The notes under the pieces: model-generated | What the model saw: the letters and a program-made list of their open reading frames with translations, nothing else | Told to the model about the DNA's origin: nothing | Databases searched by the model: none | Translations under genes and position numbers: made by a program | Assembly (NCBI GenBank): GCA_950022655.1 | Contig: OX465579.1 | Location: 41,023,950-41,087,949, forward strand | Direction: 5' to 3' | Length of the DNA: 64,000 nt | Source: Alentia gelatinosa | Lineage: Eukaryota; Annelida; Polychaeta; Phyllodocida; Polynoidae | Shown: positions 1 to 11,300 of the stretch, in pieces | Position numbering within the stretch: position 1 is the stretch's first letter | How the letters are laid out: each line of letters begins with the position of its first letter

Positions 1-780
1 CCTTTACCTTCTTTAAATTTCTCCTATATACTTTAATCTTGTTTATTATTGGTGGCCGATGTTTTCGAATAGCATATATAGGAATATGATCAGAGATATA
101 GAAATTAATATTACCAGATTTAGTTACATGTCGGCAGTTAGTATATATATGGTCAAGTGTACTCATTCCAAATTTGCACATAAATGTTTCTTTTGTAGGT
201 ACCATCTCCAATTGGTTTATGCTGAGAAATTGTTTTAAAACTGCAAGTTTCTTGCAGGCCAATGCCTTAGTATTTACATTAAAATCACCCATTACCCAAC
301 ATTCGCAGTTCTTAAAAATTGGGTCTTTCATTATATTACCGATCTCATCATAGCAACTTTTGACATTATCATTCGGGGGTCTGTATACTGAAATAATCAA
401 TTGACGTTTATGATATGGTTTGTTTAGATAACAAGTTAATATCTCATATTCTGGTGTTGAATGGCAATGATTTGGTATTCTGCTTATAAATGGTGAGTTG
501 TTTTGCTTAACATAAAGTGCAACACCACCTCCGATTTTGTCGCTGGGATATGATCTATCATTTCTGATTAGTTCCATGCTAGGTCTATATAATAAATCGC
601 TTATATGTTTCTCTTTCAACCAGGTTTCAGTTGTACACACCATTTCACACTTACTAAATACTTCCTTTATGTCATCTACTTTATTATAAAGACTCCTCAC
701 ATTTGCAGTTGCATACACTACTCCTTTGTGTGCAAATAATTCATCGGGAGTTAAATAACACGATATCGAACAAGGTTGGG
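1..780 (-). CDS. LINE ORF2, N-terminal AP endonuclease domain (partial)
   Basis: Reading the minus strand from about 780 down to 1 gives one uninterrupted frame. It shows the EEP/AP-endonuclease motif series in order: ATANVRSL near the start, the catalytic-Glu motif TETWL, GGGVALYVK, VYRPPN, the metal-binding GDFNVN, STLDHI and the terminal SDHIPI. All catalytic signatures look intact. In the LINE cycle this domain nicks target DNA to prime reverse transcription. The true start codon is unclear because the frame stays open upstream. The RT part is beyond the window, so activity of the copy cannot be judged. Confidence 0.87.
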
Positions 781-1330
781 TAATAACTGTATATTGCAGG
801 TAAGTTCATATAATTATGCAGACACATGAGCAGGCTACACATACATAATCGACAAGACGAGGCACAGTGGTGCAAAAAACACATCATATATGTAAAACAT
901 ATATAATAAAGCCGTATTGACAAAGTCGATAAAGGCATAGTTACAAAGTGCATAAAGAAAAGAAAAGGAAAAAATGTGGTAATTTATCAAGATAGTTATC
1001 AAAAATGGCAGACGCGTATAAAGCGGATGAAAGCTAATTACTGTAATTTTAGATATGTTCACTTAATTGGGAGTTACTTCTGTACGTTTGACAATCTTAT
1101 GTAATTCATATACTCATCCTAATAAATACATAAATCATTTTAGTTTAAACATATACAGAATATTTAGAATATGCGGTATACTACAAGACTCTTTAGGTTC
1201 CTAATCCGTTTATAAATAGATCCAGGTGCAAATTCTATTCTATATTAATCTTTAACCTAGTGAGAACACAAGGTTCAAAAACACATATATGTTATTAGTT
1301 CTTCAGTTTAGTATAGCATAGTATAATGAG

Positions 1331-1560
1331 GTCATATGACTCTCACCAAAGTCCAGCATGCAATAGGTCATATGACGCATTAATGGAACATGGTCATATG
1401 ACTCAGTTCATATAGTACGTATAAGAGTCCCAGGTGCTTATTCATATCAAAGAGGTCATCTGACGCCCATAACTTAAGGTCATATGACTCTGTATATATT
1501 CCGATCTTGCTTTTTGGGAGTCATATGACTTCCCAACACACAAACTGTTGGTCATATGAC
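1331..1560. repeat. Cluster of seven GTCATATGAC palindromes
   Basis: The 10-base palindrome occurs exactly at 1331, 1367, 1393, 1479, 1520 and 1551, and once with a single mismatch (GTCATCTGAC) at 1455. Start-to-start spacing is irregular (about 24 to 62 bases), so this is not a simple tandem repeat. Most copies are preceded by G and followed by a short pyrimidine/purine step such as TC or GC. The core contains CATATG (an E-box form), and the flanked word begins GGTCA, like a nuclear-receptor half-site. It lies between the LINE esterase remnant and endonuclease. Function is unknown; binding-site array is an inference. Confidence 0.75.
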
Positions 1561-1589
1561 ACTACCAATAAACACTGAGTTATTCAGGG

Positions 1590-2225
1590 CCGTGTAGAGG
1601 ACATCATGGTTGATGAGACTGACTCGTTGGGTGGTGAGATAGATCTCAGTGGCTAGATAAATCTCAATGACGTCCCGTGGTTTTGTTTTTATCAATCGCA
1701 TGAGAGAGGAGACATGCGATGGCTGCTTGTGCTTCAGCATACGGATGTATCCCATCGTACAGGCGGAAAAAAAGCAGAGTTGTAGGTTTGCCAGGCTGAT
1801 TGCAGTGGATTTCACGAGCGGTGTACGGTGTGTATACCCCCTCATCTTGGTTTAACTCACAGATCTTCTCGTTTATCCCGGTGATTGATCTGTTTAGCTG
1901 CCATTGCTTGGCGTGATATCGGACTGTCCTGTTTGCACATCTTAACGATATGCCATAAATAGTAGATATTACTACTGGTGTCCCAGGTACAATAGCATGC
2001 AGGGCTAACTTTGCGTCGTATAGTAGCTCAGTTACTTCATTCACTGCTGTTTCAGTATCACTATGTTTCACTGAGATTTGATGATATCGCTTTGTTGTCA
2101 GATTGTTAATTCCGCAGAACAGATATACTGACGTATACTTCTGCCTTTTTTCCCTTTAATGTCTCAGTGCAACAACAGCTTTACGGGTGACTCGTTCAAT
2201 ACTAGCGCCAGGAAAATATCTGATA
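1590..2225 (-). pseudogene. SGNH/GDSL esterase segment of LINE ORF1, damaged
   Basis: Minus-strand frames downstream of ORF1 read FPGASIERV, then CGINNLT (block resembling GxND), VVISTIYGI, and end with LYDGIHPYAEA, the DxxH block of SGNH hydrolases. The longest open part is 2071-1664 (135 aa). The N-terminal GDS nucleophile block expected before FPGAS is missing, and a stop plus frame change separate this part from ORF1. SGNH esterases are known C-terminal ORF1 domains in CR1-like LINEs. This copy cannot make an active esterase as written. Confidence 0.65.
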
Positions 2226-3284
2226 TCATAATCTCTCTTGTCCTTTGAAGACAAGTCCCGCTTTTGTTGACTTCATTCCTTTATTAACAGGCATGGGACC
2301 ATTCATCTCCAGTAATGGTGATGTAGGGAGTTCTGGGAAATCTTCATCTTGTGACACTATCCCACTTGACTTGTCATTGGCACATGCTATCTGGGCACTT
2401 TCTGAGACATCCTCCATATCATGTGTTTCCATTACCATTTCTTGCATATTATCTGATGTTGTAGGAACACTCCAGTCGACAATAATTTTTTCTTTGGGAT
2501 TCTTCGTGGTATTTGTTTTCCACGCAGTGCTCACATTTTTCTTGGGTGGGAACAGGTTCGCTGGGATTCTGTCAGGATTTCTTCCGTTGTACCAGACATT
2601 GTCTACTGCAAAATCTAGGCCTTTCAGTTGTGTGTTTGAACCCTTTTTTCTGTTGTGGATTGCAATTTGTCTGGCAATGCTTCTTGCTTTTCTTGTGTCT
2701 TTATCTTCGTCCGGATTTATGTAGACGCGGCTTGCAGTTATATCATTCCTCAGTTTTTTCTTGTTACTCATCACTAAATCTCTCATTCTGCAGTTTGTGA
2801 AGCACACCAATATGGGGGAATTTCTTTTCTCACTACCTTTCGTTCTTAGTCGATGTACTCGGTTTAGGTCATGCATAGCTATTAATGGGTTGATTTTTGC
2901 GAGGATATTAAGTGTGACTTGGTAGGGATCTTCTCCAGGGTCTTCTTTGACTCCCTCCAGTACCAGGTTTAGTCTCCTGGGAAAGTCCCATTTATCATTT
3001 TGGTTTTTAGAATTCGGAGTCGCCGACATACATCTATTGATTTGTTCAGTCTGATTTGTTAGTTTGTCCTCAAGAACTGAGATTCTATCAGTTAGTGCTT
3101 TGTTATCCCGTGTCGTACTGTCCTTCAGTGATTCTAGTTGTTTCACATACCCCTTTTCTTTCGTTTCTATCATCTGCCGTAGCTCCAGCTGATTTTCTTT
3201 TAGGGACAATAACTCTGTTCCAGTACTAGTAGCACGCAGTTTCTTTGTGCTGTATAGAATCCAGAATGGAGATTTCCATGACAT
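2226..3284 (-). CDS. LINE ORF1 protein: coiled coil plus RRM-like (L1-type) domain
   Basis: 352-aa open frame. Residues about 25-85 are charged and heptad-like (LENQLELRQMIE style), consistent with a trimerising coiled coil. Residues about 100-215 contain RRLNLVLEGVKED, a HRLR motif, PILVCFTN and RVYINPDEDKDTRKAR, typical of the RRM/C-terminal domain of transposase_22-like ORF1 proteins that bind the element RNA. An acidic Ser/Pro-rich tail follows. The start was taken at the first Met before the coiled coil. Downstream, the esterase part is separated by a stop and frameshift, so a longer original ORF1 probably ended further on. Confidence 0.82.
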   Translation of the reverse strand: MSWKSPFWILYSTKKLRATSTGTELLSLKENQLELRQMIETKEKGYVKQLESLKDSTTRDNKALTDRISVLEDKLTNQTEQINRCMSATPNSKNQNDKWDFPRRLNLVLEGVKEDPGEDPYQVTLNILAKINPLIAMHDLNRVHRLRTKGSEKRNSPILVCFTNCRMRDLVMSNKKKLRNDITASRVYINPDEDKDTRKARSIARQIAIHNRKKGSNTQLKGLDFAVDNVWYNGRNPDRIPANLFPPKKNVSTAWKTNTTKNPKEKIIVDWSVPTTSDNMQEMVMETHDMEDVSESAQIACANDKSSGIVSQDEDFPELPTSPLLEMNGPMPVNKGMKSTKAGLVFKGQERL

Positions 3285-3320
3285 TGGTGCAACGATTATT
3301 CAGTGCAGATGCACTCGCTC

Positions 3321-6300
3321 AGAATCTATCGATCGTCATCTTCAAATTAAATACTTCTCCCTTGTTACTGATATTTTATCAGCTACACAAGTAGCTTGCA
3401 CTGTTACCGGTTTCCTCCTTATCTAATCAGCCCATCAATAGGTGTAGACAAACTTCTTCTGATATAAATACGTTGTTGTTATGGTAGAAATAACAGGACA
3501 CAGTTCTATCACAGATAATATGATGATATATCTCTTTTAGAACACGGCCCTTGAAAGTACCTCCCAGTATTGACAAGAAAACAGATTTAGGAGCTAGGAT
3601 AAAAATGAATCTGCAATACCTTGATTTAAGACCCAATAAATCGGTCAAATTTTGGAAGTTGAGACATAAGAAGAAGTTCTGGAAACACATTTAAATTTAA
3701 TTATAACAGAATTGAAAGTTATTCCGTATAGACAATACTTCACTTACAATTTTTACTTTGAGAGTATAGCTTCTACTATTGAAATATCAGGTTCCATGAT
3801 AATTCTTTATATTTTCCAGAGTTATTTCTACAGACTAAGTATGTGTGGGTATAACCAAAATATCACTACTTACATGAAACTCGACAGAATAAATCGTTCA
3901 TCTTCAAAAAGAAAAAATATATTTCACAGCTGTTGTGTGCACAATAATCTACTAAAAGATCAATAGATAAATGAAGACGTACGGAACTTCCGTTTTTGGG
4001 AGTTCCCCTTCTATTTCTCTCTGTATCCGATATTAGCTCTTGCCATTCAACCAATGAGAGGGCGCGTAGAAAAATTAGGTTCAGCTACAAGTACACTTGT
4101 ACTGACGGAAATCCATCAAAACAAAGCGAACGATTATGAGAGACTCTCTACTACGAAATATCATCTCTTGAATACTTGAATACTTATCAGGTCGACCAGT
4201 TTACTTATCTTCTAGTGCCTAATATATTGAGTTAAGGCATTCAAATCTTGCATTGAAAAAGAAGAAATTATTCAAAGTAGACCAGCAACACGCAAAACTC
4301 CTCATAACGTTGTCCTCACCCACGCTCAAAGATTCATGTACATTCTTTACCGATCCATCTCTCATCGCTAGTCAGTAAATAAGAGCACTGTCCTGAAAGA
4401 GATAAATATAGAAGTGGACTTTTAAAAAGTAGCCTGTTTTCGAAACATTGAAAAACCCTGGGCATTCTAACGTCTTGGTAAAGACGTTGATGTCGATGGA
4501 GAATATAATTATTTTTGAGATTCAACAGAAGGAAGCTTCCTGTTGAAAGTTTCCGTATCCATATACTCTAATAAGAATACGGTCCATAACAAACTATATG
4601 ATTTCGGAACATGAATGCTCTTTTCTCGGGGATATAAGAAAACTCGTAAGCTCAAGTGAGGCCTAAAAATTCAGTCGGTCAGTGTGGCACCCCCTTAAGA
4701 ACTTTGCCTAAGATTTGAAAATGTTCTCATGGACATGTACCTTTGTCACGGGTGAATAGGAGTCTAATGTTCCGAAATCGGGACCGATAGATTAAGGAAC
4801 CTGTTCCTTCCTGTTGTTGCCAACAGCAGAGTTTAAGAAATACCCCCGTGGTGCCTACCGATATTGGTCCATAATTAGTCACTGGGTGAGGAGAAATGAC
4901 CCTGCTACAGACAGACTGAGCCCTGCTTACTGATTTGGCACCCAGAGACTAAGATTAATTTCTTGTTCTTTTATCAGTAGCCTCTAGTCTCCGAAAATAG
5001 CATAAGTCTGTTGTCCAGTGGGGACAAAATTTGATTACGATTAAATCCCGCTACGACCACCACACCCTCCATAAGGCCCGCTGTGATGGTCGGTGGGCAC
5101 AAAATCGCACAGTGTGTTTCCCACTAGTCATCATTACTGTTTCTTCTATCACAGAATCTCACAATACCAAGGGGTAGTTTGATAACAGTAAAACACCATA
5201 ATAATAACAACAGAAATGTTAATACAGCAAATGTATGAAATACTTTTTTGATAAACATTATTCAATATAGAATTACTTTTCCATTTAATTTGTCAGGAAG
5301 CAAGGCACAATGTAATTGGTTTTATGATGTCTCCATTATAAGATGTACCCTATAATCGCCAAACAAAGAAAAAAAGAGATTGAATGATTGTATTTACATA
5401 TCTAAATGATGTAGCTGTTTCCCCTTCATCACGTCATGCATTGTGCTCATAACGTATGTTAACCTTTTCTGCTTAAGGCCTGGCGTCCACCTACTATGAT
5501 AGAAATTTAGACCTACCAATATGGCACTGATACAAAAAGCAAATATCGGAGACATATCGGGACGGAGCAAAAGCATATATACACAAATGTCTAGACATGC
5601 CAATCCACCATGCATCGTAAGGATTTCTGTGTCTAATCGCAGAAACGTGGTCAACTGCCCCGATATTAGGTGACCTTCCGACGCGATTTTGATTTTGTAT
5701 CAGGAGGTGCATCGTAGACCATATCGGAGCCATATTGTAGTAGGTGGACGCCAGACCTTATCCTCATTTCGCACTGGTTTACGATAGTTCTCCGTTTTGG
5801 GCCAGTACACCTTTTTCAATAAATTGGCTCGGCTTTTATAAGATCATGTACGTTTTTGGGTAATTCTACTCCATTCTAAAGTGTTTTATCGACACTGAAG
5901 TAGCATTGAAGGGGTCTTACACCAGGACAACATCACGGGTGATATCATGGCAGTATGCATGCTCAACTTGCCTTGCCTTCATCATACCGAAAGAAAACTA
6001 TATCACTCGGTCGACACCTCGCTATAATATTTCTCAAAATAAGGGTTATGATACCGTTAAAGTGTGTTTTCAAGACGACGTATGGTGATATGTAACGAAT
6101 CATATATCGCATACCATAGATTTGACCCAGTACATCACTTCGCGATGGGGTCTAGGTGTTGTAAAGTCGAAAATGTACAAGACAAATGAGCGCCGTCATG
6201 CTTACCTCGTCCAACTTATGTTGACGTTATAACTAGCTGATCTAATATCACAAGGCCAGATTTGAACGTAGACATGCAGTTCAGACCTATTCAGAGATCC

Positions 6301-7384
6301 GTGATCACGTGCTGTGACACTAGTTTTGCTCCTTTCCAGTTGCTATTCGGAAACTCATTACAGATAATCACTATTGTTGGTCAAATTATATACAATTATG
6401 ATCGCATTGCCAATAGTCATTGGGTATATTTGGAAACTGATTCATTTACAGCAAAATGAATGAAATAATGAAGTGCCAGGAAGACTGGTCGAAGTACAGA
6501 ACTTGTATAAAAGATTAATCATATTTAATGTATATGGAATCATTTCACTTGAACGAGGAGGGTTATGGAATGTGTTTGATATTTGAGAAGTTATCATAAA
6601 ATGTATAATATGAGTCTTATTGCACTAAAATAGGTTAATTTCACACTTCTACATTGTCTACGTCTCATCGAGATACATGTTTCCTTTTCTTTTCTAAATA
6701 GCAGCATTTGTTGACATCAAGAAGATTCAATTACAATGAGATATCCATGATAACCTCGATTGGTTACCCTGCATTGGAAGGTATTCCTATGGTAGAAATG
6801 CCTATATATAACAACAACAACAAATATCGTTTTTGCAAGATGTTAAAGGAAGAGCAGTTAATAACAACTACCACATACCAGTGCAAAAAATCTAGAGTAA
6901 TACTATGATGAAATTATTGCTTCTTATTTTCGATGGACACTTAGACCCTTCACCTGGCAAAACAAAGTACGAACATCGGTGCTATAGAACTACTTCAGTT
7001 CAGGTGTTTATAAGAAGTAGTGTACATCTTCAGTGTGGTTATTAAAGATACAGAAGTATTAATCATAAGGAAATCCAGTATAGGACAGGCATGGGGGAGG
7101 GGGCGGTGACAAGACAAAGTGGATAATTAAATTCTCAACCATTCAAAAACAGACGGGGGGGGGGGGGAGGGGACTGAGACACACGTTTATCTATTACTTC
7201 ACATGATTCACGTTGATCTTCTCTACCTGACGTAGCCGCTTGGCATCGTTCGTCTTTAAGAGACTGTCTACTGTCTATGTATAGTAACCTTCTATGTGTC
7301 CCTTTCACAATTAAATATTTGCTACCTTGACATAGTAATCTCCCTCTGAACGTAGGCAGAAGGTCCTGATTGCCTCAATTCACT
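3321..7384. other. Non-coding stretch without recognisable gene
   Basis: Only short unrelated open frames on both strands, AT-rich sequence, one MITE at 5475-5760 and a run of 13 G at 7155-7167. I see no exon with both convincing coding content and splice sites. Confidence 0.6.
5475..5760. mobile_element. MITE with about 26-bp terminal inverted repeats (family M1, copy 1)
   Basis: The left end reads AAGGCCTGGCGTCCACCTAC and the right end is its near-perfect reverse complement (GTAGGTGGACGCCAGACCTT). The body is rich in words such as ATCGGAG, CGATGCA and ATCGTAG. A second copy in the same orientation is at 56093-56368, and a partial reverse copy is at 63551. No transposase is encoded. A TA dinucleotide borders both ends and may be the target duplication. 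Confidence 0.75.
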
Positions 7385-7860
7385 TAGTCCACCTGTTACA
7401 TTCTGCCTCCCTATCTGCCTATCCCTCCCTCCCCTTCACATTCCCTCCATATATGCCACCTCTGCCGCTTCTTTAGGCCTCCCGTCTCCCTGTCTTTTAC
7501 TCTATTTATATATCCCTTCTCCCTCCCACTCCCTAACACTTTTCCTCCTCTGCATCACTATTTGTTTTTCTCCGTGTTTGTCTTTCCACAAGTTGTTTAT
7601 ATCTACCTGTCCATGAACTCTTTTCTCAGCCATATTCTCGGTGTGCTCATACGGTCTATGCACAGCTGTTTGGCCTGTATATCTATATTCTCTCCCTCTC
7701 TGTTTTCTCTCTCTCTTACTATCTCCCTCTCTGTCTGCCTCTATTTCTGTCTCCCCCTCTCTACTTTCTCTTTTAATCCTCCTTCACTCTCTAACTACCC
7801 TTCCCTCCCCAGTCATCGTGTATTTTTTCCAGCTTCCTGGCTGCCTACTGTATCCTTTTG
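7385..7860 (+). repeat. Long pyrimidine-rich (C+T) tract upstream of the P450 gene
   Basis: Almost 480 bases dominated by C and T on the plus strand, with many TCTCTC, CCCTCC and CTGTCTGCC words. It ends about 400 bases before the P450 start codon. Such tracts can form triplex DNA or act as GA-factor sites; here that is inference only. The open frames across it are low-complexity artefacts. Confidence 0.7.
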
Positions 7861-8266
7861 ACACTAATAGGCCATCTTTTACATACGGATTCCGGCCTGT
7901 TCCCACATCAACATCGGAGAAAATATATCATTGCTGTGTATTTGATGCTAAAAGAGGGAATACCTTTTAGAATAAATATAGAGACGGATATGATGATCAT
8001 TTTGAGACAGCGTGAATACGCTCAGCTAATGTTCAGAAAAAAAAACCCCAAAGCGATTCTAGAGCTTGGTCCCGTGGTACTGCTGACGCAACTGGTCGAG
8101 ACAGATGATACGGATGAGGAGCGTACATTGGGGATGGGCGTGGATTGGCAAGATACCCGAGCTCAGTTCTGTGATTGGTCAATCGCGGGCAAATGAAATC
8201 AATGCTGGTAGGTATATTAAGCTTGAGGGGAGGTTTGATTTTACTGTATGCTCTAAAAGACACGCT

Positions 8267-8368
8267 ATGGTCGAGCACGGAAGTGAAACATTTTTGATAA
8301 GTCCGCAGGCTGCAGCTTTGGCGGCTCTTGTCGTTGTGACAGCCAGCACTATTTTCACGTACCTCCTG
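8267..8368 (+). CDS. P450 exon 1: signal anchor
   Basis: Start ATG at 8267 (context GCTATGG). 34 codons end at the donor CTG|GTAAGC in phase 0. Residues about 14-34 (AALAALVVVTASTIFTYLL) form the single membrane helix that tethers microsomal P450s to the ER. The frame is open upstream, so a longer N terminus is possible, but this start places the anchor as usual. Confidence 0.85.
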
Positions 8369-11300
8369 GTAAGCATGCTACTCTCTCCCTATATGTTTGA
8401 TATCTAAATGACTGGTTTTCCCTTTTAGTCCTGGTTCATAGGCTCATTAGTATTGCAGGAAAACGTAACTTTTCGCAGAAATCGGGGCCGAATTTCGAAA
8501 TTCTATGCACCGATTTCCTTAAAGGAGTTCCTATATTTTTGTTTACAATTTGCAACTAAATAAATAAACACCACTAGTGCAGCAGTTTGTCGTATGCAGA
8601 TATAAGGTACAGATTATTGTCTTTGCTAAAATAAGAGTCTTTGTCCTTTGTCACCTCTGACCAATCCCCGCCACTGCACAACATTATCTGTCAATTTCAA
8701 GACTGTACTATATTCTTAAATATCATGACTTGTCGGGTTTCTCGCCCTCATACTAAACTGTTTATAAGTACACATTGGATAAATAATTCCTGATGATGTC
8801 CGTGAACATGGGTCTTTTCGCCTTTCGTTACAGCTATGTAGTCGACGTCCAAAGTATCTTCCTCCCGGCCCACCATCAGTGCCTATCTTAGGGAGCTTGC
8901 CCTTCTTGAAACATCCGAGTAATGAGTTTTTCAAGGAGTTCACTCGTTTGGCCAACACATACGGCGGCTTCTTCAGTCTCGCCTTGGGCAGCACGTGAGT
9001 ACAGTTGCGTACACTATCCGTGAAACATCTCGACCAACCCTATCTTTGCATCCGTCGTGTGATCTGAGTGTCTGGGTCATGTGACTGACTAGTTGTCCAT
9101 AATGTAAATATCAAGTGAATATAGCTGTAACTAAACCAAGATGTAAACACCGGGCTGGACTATTAGTAGACCTTCACTTCATCTGTCTACCGGCGCGGGT
9201 AACCGAGGTTGCTCAAGAAATTCATCTTGTGAGAAAATCATTTAGATATACGTAAATCCATATATGTATACAGGTAACAACAAAGGTCCCATAACTTCGA
9301 TGATAGTTACTTTTATGAATAACCAGTGAAATAAACATCCTACATGTATTTCACTGACCTTGTCTGCTGCCGGACTACATCATATCACATACTTTATGTT
9401 TATTTTTGTTGGTGTGGACTTGCAGCTGGGTTGTGGTGCTTAACGATTTTGAGGCCATCCGAGATGCACTCGTCGGGAAAAGTGTTCAATTCGCTGGTCG
9501 CATCGATGACCCGCGAGAGAGGCACTATAGGAAATACTGGCCGATAAGAGGTGGGCACCTTTTAAGCATTATTAAATACCAGCTTCCTATTATACGTGTG
9601 ATCTCATTTACAGAGCAAAGATGCCCTTCCCCTTTAATCTTAGCCATTGAATTGTGTCTTATTAGCATTTGGAAAAGATGATTGACAATTTGACCAGGAC
9701 CTGGACAGTCTTATACGTTCTACGATTTAGCCTATTAATATAATAACATTATACAGGTAACATTTGATATTTTGTCATACATACAAAATCCCGGATATCA
9801 GTGTACACAGGTTTATCAAATATCTTTACAAAATGATTTTACCGTTTTACGGTTTTTGGTAAGGGTGATATCAGCATTTGGTAGTCGCAATGGTTATCCT
9901 TGTCAGCCTTAAATGACATTCTCATCTACGAATCATGCAATATTCATATCCCCACACACATGCGCATACCTAAATACTTGATGAAAGTAAGTGCAACAAA
10001 CTGACAGCTTACATTATGTCATTTCTGGGTAAATTATCACATCCTTAATGATCTATACGGTTATCTGTTTATCAATAAAAAACCGTTGAGGATTAGCAAA
10101 TATCCGATTGCAGATTGCAGGGTGTGTTGATAGGAAAAGGCAAATTCGCAAACATTTGCCTGGCTCAGAGACATGAATGCGCGGTATTAATCTGTTGTTC
10201 ATGGTGTCGTGATAATGCAAACTCAGGGCATGTGCACTGAACGCTATGGCGAGCCAAACGTGCCACTAACTTGTGGTCCGCCATTTCGCCTTCACCGACC
10301 AGGCTATTTTAGTGACTGACAGAAGAAGAGTGTCATGACCAACCCTGATATCACCGTTATTTCGAAACAGAAGAGGTACACCATGCCATTTCCCGTTATA
10401 TTCAATATTCTACCAAGGAGTCTTGGTGACTAGCTTAGAACCAACGGCAACACGTAATTTGCAGAAATGCGAGGGGTGCGGGGAGATGTCATGGACAGCA
10501 TCGAGCTATACTTAGATTGCCAGTGATGCCATTCGGTTTATTGGATAATAATGATAACTGCTTTTATCTGAAGCCAGTCTATATTGTATTTATTATCCAC
10601 CTTTATCCAACTGGTGGTGTGCCGATTTTAGTTCACTTTAGTTATGCACTATTTTTTCATACGCACTCTTTTTTCCTTTGCGCCGGTATGGCCATACAGG
10701 GTTCCCATAGATTTTCTATGGACACTTTGTATTAGGTGGATAGAAACAACTTAAGAGTGCTTCTGTATCTAGAAGATTGGTCTGAATCGCGATATCCGAA
10801 TGGATGGAGAATCTTTAAAGGCTAAATGGTTTGATGACGTCATGAAGAATGTGTCTTACACAGATTGCATAGTCCTCACATTTCGTTCCTCTTGCCTAAC
10901 CTATGGAATCATGCTCCGTGTAATTCCGTATAATCTCATACCTTGTACCCAAAAGAAAAAGGATCTACGTTCCTTTTGACTGTTATTTTTCTATCAAGGC
11001 CATATCAATTTAAAAAAAGTTTTTTTTTCTAATATGAGCTTTTATTTCTGTAATCCACAATCCGTAATCAATTGTAAACCAGTTGCCTTTTCTTCTGTAA
11101 CACTTTATTGGGATCTATATCAGTATTGTCTTTGTGACTGCATACATCTCCGTTACATACCAAACAAAATACAAGTTCTTCGTAATTTACTTTGATACTA
11201 CCCTTCTCAAGCAGCCATCTGCGTACTAAATAGAATATCTGTGGTTACACCGGTAATTTTTCTTTTACCTAGTAATATGTTATTAGGGGAAAGTACACTT

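Larger units (their letters stand above)
1..3320 (-). mobile_element. LINE (CR1/L2-like non-LTR retrotransposon), truncated by the window edge
   Basis: In minus-strand order the segment has an ORF1 with coiled coil and RRM-like domain, an SGNH esterase remnant, then an AP-type endonuclease that starts ORF2 and leaves the window at base 1. This order (ORF1 with esterase, then endonuclease and RT) is known from CR1/L2-type LINEs. The RT itself lies outside the window. Between esterase and endonuclease is about 800 bp of non-coding sequence with a palindrome cluster, which may be a later insertion. The family name is inferred from domain order only. Confidence 0.8.

Noticed and set aside
7562..8196. 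Open frames across the pyrimidine tract upstream of the P450
   Set aside because: Ser/Leu/Pro low-complexity translations of C+T-rich DNA.
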